A stretch of 64,000 nucleotides of DNA. It comes from Callipepla californica brunnescens (Eukaryota; Chordata; Aves; Galliformes; Odontophoridae). Within the stretch, counting starts at the first letter, position 1; the number at the start of each line of letters is the position of its first letter. This document shows positions 59,415-64,000 of this stretch, piece after piece. The translations under genes and the position numbers were made by a program. The stretch covers positions 18,806,937 to 18,870,936 of the forward strand of contig JALIRH010000002.1 in the NCBI GenBank assembly GCA_023055505.1, in the 5' to 3' direction. The notes below the pieces were generated by a model, which was not told the origin of the DNA, did no database searches, and saw only the letters and a list, made by a program, of their open reading frames with translations.

Positions 59415-62400
59415 GTGCCAGGGTTGGAAGTAGCAAAGTCCTATAGCCACACGGCTCTGCTTTTTCATAACATTTCCACTGTGGTAAATAAGGGCCAGGC
59501 TCAGCTGTGCAAGGTTTCCTCTTAAAATTTCCAGTCAGCCATAGCTCAAGCCTCTCTATACCCTAGAAACCTGCAAAAAGGAAATCTCTGTCCAGCGAGC
59601 TCTTCTCTAATCCTGAGGCTGCAGAGAAAGCAAAACTATTTGTATTGTAGTGGGAGGAGAACTGGAAGATTTGCCTGGGAACCTTCAGAGCGTAACTCAC
59701 GTAGATGAAGTATATATATGTACTTATGTACATAGATGTGTCTGAGCAGAGCAGCCCCAGTGCAGCAGCAGCAGAGCAGCGGCAGACATGAACAATCCTG
59801 CTGCCCTCCTGCTGGGCCTTCCCGAGCTTTGCCAGCAGAGAGCAACAGCTGACGCTGCTCTCGTGGCACGCCTGAGCCAGGACAGCACGGGCTGCCGGGT
59901 TAAGTGATGGTTACCCCGGGGAGGAGGATCCATTGGCTCCCATCATGATGCTGTCGTTGTAATCAGCTGCTACAGTGCACACAGTGAAAAACAGGAGTAA
60001 ACTGAGAGAAATAAGGGCCTTTCATTTGCTTTGTGCATAAGCTGCGGGGGGGGTGGGATATTTCTAACTGAAAGAGAAGTAAATAAATTAACAAGCTCCT
60101 CTTCTGTTTTAGGAAAAATTAACAGCAGTATCATGGACATATCCCAGTGACAGCTATTGGGAACTCCTAGTGTTTGCTTTAGCTGAGATCTCCTCACAAC
60201 TGGAAAAAAACAAGGTGATACATGTCAGTCCCAAGCTTGATTGTAAAATACTAATGGAAATGGAAAATGGGGTCAGAGAAAATGCTACAGCTTCGTATGC
60301 CACAGACTACACTTAAGGAAACAGACTGGAAAAAGTCCAGGACAGAGGAAGGATGAAAAGGAGAAGAGAGTGGAGATAAAAGTCAGTGGAGCGGCTGGAG
60401 CCTGTCCTGGTGCTGGGGGAGATGTTGCAGCTAATGGTGAGATGGCAGGGAGCAAAGGGATGAGAAATTGGAGAGCCAAGCTGGGAAGGCAGATAAAAGT
60501 CAGAGCAGGCAGCGACTGAAGCATGTGTGATCATGGAAAAGAGGCTGGAGAGGGAAAAAAAGTGGGAACAACAGATAAAAAAAAAATTTGAAAAAAAGAT
60601 CTGAAAAGAGGAGACACATCTGCCATTTGTGCTGCTAAGCTCAAAGTAAGGCAGAAGGAAGCAGCAGCATTTCAGCACTCCCTGCAGCAGGTGGCTTGCG
60701 GGCTCCATCCCCAGCTGGAGCTCTGGGAAGTCCCCACGAAATGCAGTGAGGTGGAATGAGATGGGCTGGAGCACTGCAGCGTGGCAGTGCCTGAAACCTG
60801 GGAGGTGGTCTCCAAATCCACTTGGGAGTTGAAGTGCACTTTTAGTATGTGGTGAAAACATCTAGTTCTGCAGTAGCAGGGGAATGAGCTGTGGGGTCCA
60901 GAGACCTGAGAGTATTCAGCAGGAAAATTAGGGTCTCAGCTGTGTGGAACCAGGCAATGAGCCCCTCCCTTAACACATCTCTGGTGTCAGCTTAGCCAGA
61001 CTTCCTGTTACCTGCTCTAGCCCCACAAGAGAGGCAAACCCAGCCCTTGCCATTTCTCCTGGCATGGAGCTATGACAATGCTCTGTGCTCCATGATGTGC
61101 AGAGGGTCACATGGAGGCCAACAGCAGCTTACCTACAGTTTGGACTCTGAGCATCCTTATCCCTGTCTCATGATGATGGGAGCAGGATAGGTGTAGCCAA
61201 GCCCAGCCATGCTGCAGAGCTGGTGCTGTGTCCCAGCCAGTCCTGCAGCTGCACAGGGCCAGCTCCTGAGTCATGGCTCCAGGGCAACCAGTGGCACTTC
61301 ACCACCATTAGGGACAGAAAGGAGGGTGAAGGAAGGGTCAGCCCTGAGGTCTAATGTTCCATAATGGGCAAACCCCTGTGGAGCCATGCTGCCACCATTC
61401 ACTGATGCACCACAGCTTCCTGTATACATACAGAAGAAGCCCAGATCTAACCCCTCATCAGTGTAAGTGATGAGCAGCATGTTTAAGCACCCTCTGAGCC
61501 AACCTCACATGAGCAACAGCTCCCGAGGATCTAATTGCCAAGTTCCCAACAGGAATAAGCTGAATTAGTTGCATTTGCTTTTGTTCCCACTAGACAAATG
61601 TTTCTATTTGTCTCATTACATGACAACTCCCACAAAGCCGCCAAATAGCTTTTGCAAGATGCTGTTTAGTTACCCCATGCTGGTAGAGACAAGTTATACT
61701 AGTCTGAGGAAGTGGACCTGCATCCTTTCAGCTGTTATTATCTCATCAAGGGGCAGAGCAGGGGCTGGCCTCATGCTAGCCAGCTCCTGCCCTGTCTTGT
61801 CTCATTCCATTGGCACAGCAGCTCTTTTTATCAAGGATTCAGCTTTCATTTGCATAAGAACGTTAATTTCAGAAACAAACGCCCAGCTTAACCCTGCTGT
61901 ACCCTTAGGAAAGCTCTCCACTGTGAAGGTTTGGGGCAATTCCTTTCCCTTCTGCTGGCTCACAAAGGCAGAATCCATGAGAGCAAGTTCCTCTGTGTGC
62001 TTGGAGTTCTGCACCTCTGCACAAGGAGGGGCTGCTCGCTGTGCCAGGTTGCCAGCCTGCAGTACACATGTGGCTGGTTTTCTCTTATCCCAGCCTTCAT
62101 GTTTCTGTTATGAGCTGTGCAGAAATACTGCGCATCGTCAAGCTTAATGGGATATTTATTCTACATTTGATCTCTCCATTTAAAGCTCAGTGACTGCCCT
62201 AGAAAGGTCTAGTTCTCAGAACTCAGTATCTTTGTGTAGGAGAAAGATGGAGCCCTCAGCTAATCCATGCTCCATGAAAGGAACACTGTGTCAGTTTGTG
62301 TTACCAGGCAGCTCCCTTCCTTGTGAGTCATGCACTCTTAGGTATTCCTCAAGGCTTTCTGCTCCCTACTCTCATCCTTCTTGCCGCTCCCTTTCAGGCC

Positions 62401-63166
62401 TCTCTCCTCCCTTCCTCCTTGACACCAAGTGAGGACACACAGAGCACACCAGGAGGCCCTCTGGCACCTTCAGGAAAGGTCTCCCACAGAAGTCACTTCT
62501 CCACTTGGTTGGCAATTGCTCCCAGAGACACTCTCAAGCTGTCTGCATGGCTGCTGCTTGTACAACCCCTGGGGCAGGTGCCCTTCTCCTCAGGAACACA
62601 GCTACGGGCTTGGGATAAAGAGGCCAAGAAACACAAGAGAAAAAAGGTCACTGAGCCCCACAGCTGCTCCCCATATCACCGCTGCCATGGCCAAATGGTT
62701 GGGTGCTCCTGTGGAAGCACTCCTCTCTGGGCCATGCGGTTCCGGAGGAGGCAAAGTAAATGGGTCGCAGGGAGGTGTCAGCTGCCACTCCTTGCGTGTC
62801 AGCACAGAATGTTACGTACGTTCTGTGAGCTTTACATAATCATTTCTGCAAAGAGAGAAACAGCCACACGTGTGATGCATCTTAAGGCTTTAACAAATTG
62901 TTCACGAAGAGGTTTCTCTGAACTATATGGTTTTTAGCGTGACCCATGAATATATGAATATAAATGATTATATACTAATTAAATACTGGGGCCAGAATGA
63001 TATAAAGCTCTTTCTAACATACTCCGCATGGTTGTGTTCAGCCTTACCAGAAGACCATGGGGTTTCCTGCAGAAATCTTTTTAAATGCTTCTCCTATCTT
63101 TTGTGGTTGTGCTCTCCTATTAGCTACATTTCCTTCAGCCATATCATTCTGAGCTTATATCACCTA
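59415..63166. other. unassigned DNA with a purine-rich tract
   Basis: No exon or dispersed repeat is recognised. A G8TGGG run sits at 60046-60057. Open frames at 61569-62147 and 62296-62937 start at TTG rather than ATG and show no domain. Confidence 0.5.
60310..60660 (+). repeat. purine-rich tract with repeated AGATAAAAGTCAG
   Basis: The plus strand is strongly purine-biased, with many GGAGA, GAAAAG and AAAAAA words. The 13-mer AGATAAAAGTCAG occurs twice, at about 60374 and 60490. The complementary strand carries a 182-codon ATG frame (60313-60861) made of Ser, Phe, Leu, Pro and Cys. That is expected when a strand has few purines and hence few stop codons. Confidence 0.55.
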
Positions 63167-63657
63167 CAGAATCATAGGGGTTGGAGGGGATCTCTGGAGC
63201 CCAGCCCCCTGCTACAGCAGTTCCCTACAGCAGGTTGCACAGGAAAGTGACCAGGTGGGTGCTGAATATCTCCAGAGAAGGAGACTCCACAGCCTCTCTG
63301 GGCAGCCTATGCCAGTGCTCTGCCACCCTCACAGTGAATTTCTTTCTTATGTTTGCATGGAACTTTCTGTGTTCCAGTTTGTTGTTGTTTACCCTTGATC
63401 TCTTGTTGGGCACTATTGAAAAGAGCCTGGCCCTATACACTTGACTGCCACCCCATAGATACTTGCAAGTAATTATGGGATCCCCTCTCAGCCTTTTCTC
63501 ATATGGGAGATGCTCTAGTCCCTCTTCATCTTTGAGGCCCCCCGAGGATCTCTCTCCAGAAGTTCCCTGTCTTTCTTGAACTGAGGAGTCCATACGTGGC
63601 CTCACCAGGGCAGAGTAGAGGGGGAGGATCACCTTCCTCAACCTGCTGGCCACTCTC
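63167..63657 (-). mobile_element. CR1 LINE fragment with an intact 142-codon ORF2 tail
   Basis: The minus strand reads PLYSALVRPRMDSSVQ, then GLEHLPYEKRLRGDPIITCK, then LEHRKFHANIRKKFTVRV, HWHRLPREAVESPSLEIF and CNLL, all one frame (63653-63225). It lacks the [16 protein letters not shown] segment that should separate YEKRL from RGD, an apparent in-frame deletion. The stop is followed by the 3' UTR and an inverted tail ACAGAATCATAGGGG at the left edge. It is C-terminal only and so cannot mobilise itself. Confidence 0.95.
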
Positions 63658-64000
63658 TCCTGCCTCTCTCCTTCCTCGTCCCTTTCTTCTGCCTGTATGT
63701 GGCTACAGACTGTCTCCTAACGGCATTTCCTCTGTTCTTTCTAGAGCAGAGGGTCAGAGGATGGCAGGAGCTGTCCCACAAATGCACAGCTGAGGTCCTG
63801 CTGTGTTCTGGGACAAAGCTCCTGGAGCCTGAGTACAGTGCAGAGGGAAGCTGGCATCTTTCCTTCCAGCAAGGTTTTTCCTGCTTAGTTTGCATTTATG
63901 CTTTAGGCTGCAAGGTAAAATTTTCTTTGAGAAGAAGAGTTTGGATGACTCTTAAGCCCTTCACCTTGGAGTGAAGGGTCCTGTGGCCACAAGCCTTTTG
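63658..64000. other. unassigned right edge
   Basis: A pyrimidine-rich CTCTCTCCTTCCTC stretch adjoins the CR1 and may still be element-derived. The rest shows no recognisable gene, repeat or RNA signal before the window ends. Confidence 0.45.

Noticed and set aside
60313..60861. 182-codon ATG frame on the minus strand
   Set aside because: It is the complement of a purine-rich tract. A pyrimidine-rich strand seldom spells TAA, TAG or TGA, and the peptide is low-complexity Ser/Phe/Leu/Pro.
61569..62147. 192-codon plus-strand open frame
   Set aside because: It also begins at TTG, has a composition dominated by Ser, Leu and Cys without any recognisable family, and an opposing minus frame is open in the same place.
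62296..62937. 213-codon plus-strand open frame, the longest in the window
   Set aside because: It begins at TTG, its first ATG is far inside, and no domain or splice context is visible. An overlapping 136-codon frame exists in another phase, as expected of GC-richer chance sequence.
1..64000. CRISPR arrays, bacterial operons, rRNA genes, complete retroviral genes
   Set aside because: No regularly spaced direct repeats, no gene packing with ribosome binding sites, no rRNA-like text and no complete retroviral domain were found.

Overview
This window looks like bird nuclear DNA, most likely galliform and chicken-like. The evidence is about 21 fragments of a CR1-type LINE. Many end in the family's diagnostic 3' tail of short tandem octamers (ATTCTATG or ATTCTGTG). 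Several still encode the C-terminal peptide of CR1 ORF2 or pieces of its reverse transcriptase. Base composition, homopolymer runs, the lack of any operon-like gene packing and one dense CpG island also fit a vertebrate chromosome. I found no viral, bacterial, CRISPR or rRNA/tRNA content that I can support.

I recognise no protein-coding gene with confidence. Open frames of 60 to 200 codons are scattered on both strands, overlap each other, often lack an ATG, and behave like chance frames or repeat-derived frames.

Layout: 1-6.7 kb is repeat-poor and holds a moderate CpG-enriched patch at about 5.0-5.4 kb, followed by an AT-rich motif-dense stretch. 6.7-15 kb holds five CR1 pieces, one rebuilt by a C18/CA expansion. 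17.7-22.8 kb is a mosaic of old repeats: CR1 tails, a leader-like repeat, and two reverse-transcriptase-only CR1 pieces in opposite orientation. 25.5-39.9 kb has five more CR1 copies separated by long unassigned DNA. 41.04-41.29 kb is a CpG island with about 34 CpGs in 240 bases (hand count) and four YY1-type ATGGCG cores. It is the best promoter candidate. On the minus strand three of its ATG codons share one 81-codon frame, and two of them sit in near-consensus TISU elements. 43.9-45.1 kb holds two CR1 copies tail to tail. 45.1-59 kb is mostly unassigned, with one faint CR1 relic. 59.0-63.7 kb holds two longer CR1 copies and a purine-rich tract.

The simplest reading is an intergenic or intronic region with one bidirectional-type CpG promoter whose further exons I cannot see. 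I did not find a convincing new biological system. The most useful leads are the 41.1 kb promoter and its in-frame TISU starts, the inverted CR1 pairs, and the CpG-enriched patch near 5.2 kb. CR1 assignments rest on remembered family consensus features and need a repeat-library search to set exact ends and subfamilies.
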